40,808 nucleotides of DNA, from NCBI GenBank assembly GCA_903842235.1, contig CAIMLG010000196.1, forward strand, positions 1 through 40,808. The letters run 5' to 3'. Within the stretch, counting starts at the first letter, position 1. Each line of letters opens with the position of its first letter. Source of the DNA: an uncultured Verrucomicrobia subdivision 3 bacterium. GTDB taxonomy: Bacteria > Verrucomicrobiota > Verrucomicrobiia > Limisphaerales > UBA11358. Positions 40,390 through 40,808 of the stretch are shown here, in pieces. Made by a program: the position numbers and the translations under genes. The notes beneath the pieces are model-generated. The model searched no databases, was not told where the DNA came from, and saw nothing but the letters and a program-made list of their open reading frames with translations.

Positions 40390-40668
40390 CTACATTTCTG
40401 CGGCAGTTAATTCCTTGGCAAAAATTATTTTGATCTCCTCGATGATTCCGTCACTTTTACCAATCATCCCGTATTTTTCGGGCTTCAATCTGATTCGTTC
40501 CACGGCGAGACGTTCCAGCGCATCGCACAGCGGCTCTAAACCTTTTCCTTTGACCAGGACGATTCGATCCTGAAACTGAATTTGAAGAACGTCCTTGCCG
40601 CTTTGCCGGACGAATTTTGCGTGTTGATAATAGCCGTAGGGAAACAAATGAATCTCGTTGGTGGTTTC
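40390..40668 (-). pseudogene. C-terminal part of a gene interrupted by an IS21-family element
   Basis: The frame ends at 40390 (TAG) and runs upstream without a start codon to the edge of the IS21 element at about 40668/40669. The visible residues include E-T-T-N-E-I-H-L-F-P-Y-G-Y-Y and R-I-R-L-K-P-E-K-Y-G-M. The family is not recognised. Upstream of 40668 the frame runs into IS sequence and hits a stop. Its N-terminus probably lies beyond the right end of the IS, outside the window. Confidence 0.6.
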
Positions 40669-40808
40669 TGTAAACGGCGGCTGAAAAGTGCGGCGGGGTC
40701 ATGTGTGTGACGGGGCGGTTCAAAAGTGCGGCATCTTCATTAACAATGAAGCATGTATCGCAATATGGAAGACTGGGCTGAGATTCGCAAAAAAGTGTTG
40801 GCAGGAGG
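40669..40808 (+). mobile_element. Left end of an IS21-family insertion sequence
   Basis: From TGTAAACGG at about 40669 two terminal repeats follow, GGCGGCTGAAAAGTGCGGC (40676-40694) and GGCGGTTCAAAAGTGCGGC (40712-40730), 36 bases apart. Such multiple transposase-binding repeats with AAAAGTG cores are typical of IS21 ends. The istA start follows directly. The exact outer base and target duplication cannot be fixed because the right end is outside the window. Confidence 0.75.
40753..40808 (+). CDS. istA: IS21 transposase IstA, N-terminal fragment at window edge
   Basis: Eighteen codons are visible: MYRNMEDWAEIRKKVLAGG. The stretch M-E-D-W-A-E-I-R-K-K-V-L is the usual beginning of IstA, leading into its helix-turn-helix. 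The start is ATG 40753 or ATG 40765, in the same frame. The gene continues beyond the window. It sits 22 bases after the second terminal repeat of the IS. Confidence 0.75.
   Translation, partial: MYRNMEDWAEIRKKVLAG

Noticed and set aside
40457-40723. Minus-strand frame spanning the IS21 left end
   Set aside because: It runs across the IS boundary and through the terminal repeats, so it is an accident of the insertion.
1-40808. CRISPR array, rRNA operon, tmRNA or known defence cassette
   Set aside because: No regularly spaced repeats, rRNA signatures or defence genes were seen.

Overview
The window looks like a chromosomal segment of a Gram-negative, probably free-living bacterium of the PVC group, most likely Verrucomicrobiota. 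This is inferred from gene content, not from a database search. The pointers are a McsA-McsB-ClpC operon in an outer-membrane organism, H-X9-DG type pseudopilins, a PEP-CTERM protein, a cytochrome c-sugar dehydrogenase fusion, a GxxExxY protein inside a dTDP-sugar operon, MqnD (futalosine menaquinone route), and GC-rich coding DNA with few clear Shine-Dalgarno sequences.

Layout. 1-2517 (minus) is the classic translation block tRNA-Thr, tuf, tRNA-Trp, tRNA-Ser, secE, nusG, with a visible promoter and a terminator after tuf. 2704-5707 (minus) holds an alpha/beta hydrolase, a PaaK-like adenylate-forming enzyme and a Xer recombinase. 5777-7558 holds a secreted protein of unknown function and a convergent uncharacterised protein. 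7643-13081 holds a long DNA topoisomerase III and, divergently, a UvrD/PcrA helicase, separated by a structured, repeat-rich intergenic region. 13474-17909 holds a cytochrome-GSDH fusion, a pseudopilin, acetyl-CoA synthetase and a tiny membrane protein with an apparently leaderless promoter. 17962-22725 (minus) holds a secreted STN-domain subtilase and a dTDP-L-rhamnose type operon (RmlA, an NRS/ER-like reductase, GxxExxY, RmlB). 22880-30195 holds a PEP-CTERM protein, clpC-mcsB-mcsA, an M42 aminopeptidase and a LIM plus DA1-like metallopeptidase whose signal peptide is interrupted by an in-frame TGA. 30300-34995 (minus) holds transketolase, a coiled-coil/pseudopilin-tail hybrid, tRNA-Val, tsf and rpsB. 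35151-38338 (plus) holds three c-type cytochromes and a porin, a candidate electron-transfer module, followed convergently by mqnD.

From about 39456 the character changes. A tRNA-Arg(CCU) 5' half stops exactly at the anticodon loop. It is followed by AT-rich DNA, an intact tRNA-Arg(CCU) in the opposite orientation, an orphan gene, a gene cut by an IS21-family element, and the start of istA. This looks like the left border of a genomic island that split the host tRNA gene and carries its own replacement copy.

Most notable points: the interrupted signal peptide on the DA1-like protein, the split/replacement tRNA-Arg arrangement, the porin-cytochrome cluster, and the rhamnose operon without an RmlC gene but with an NRS/ER-like reductase. 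No CRISPR array or recognisable defence system was seen.
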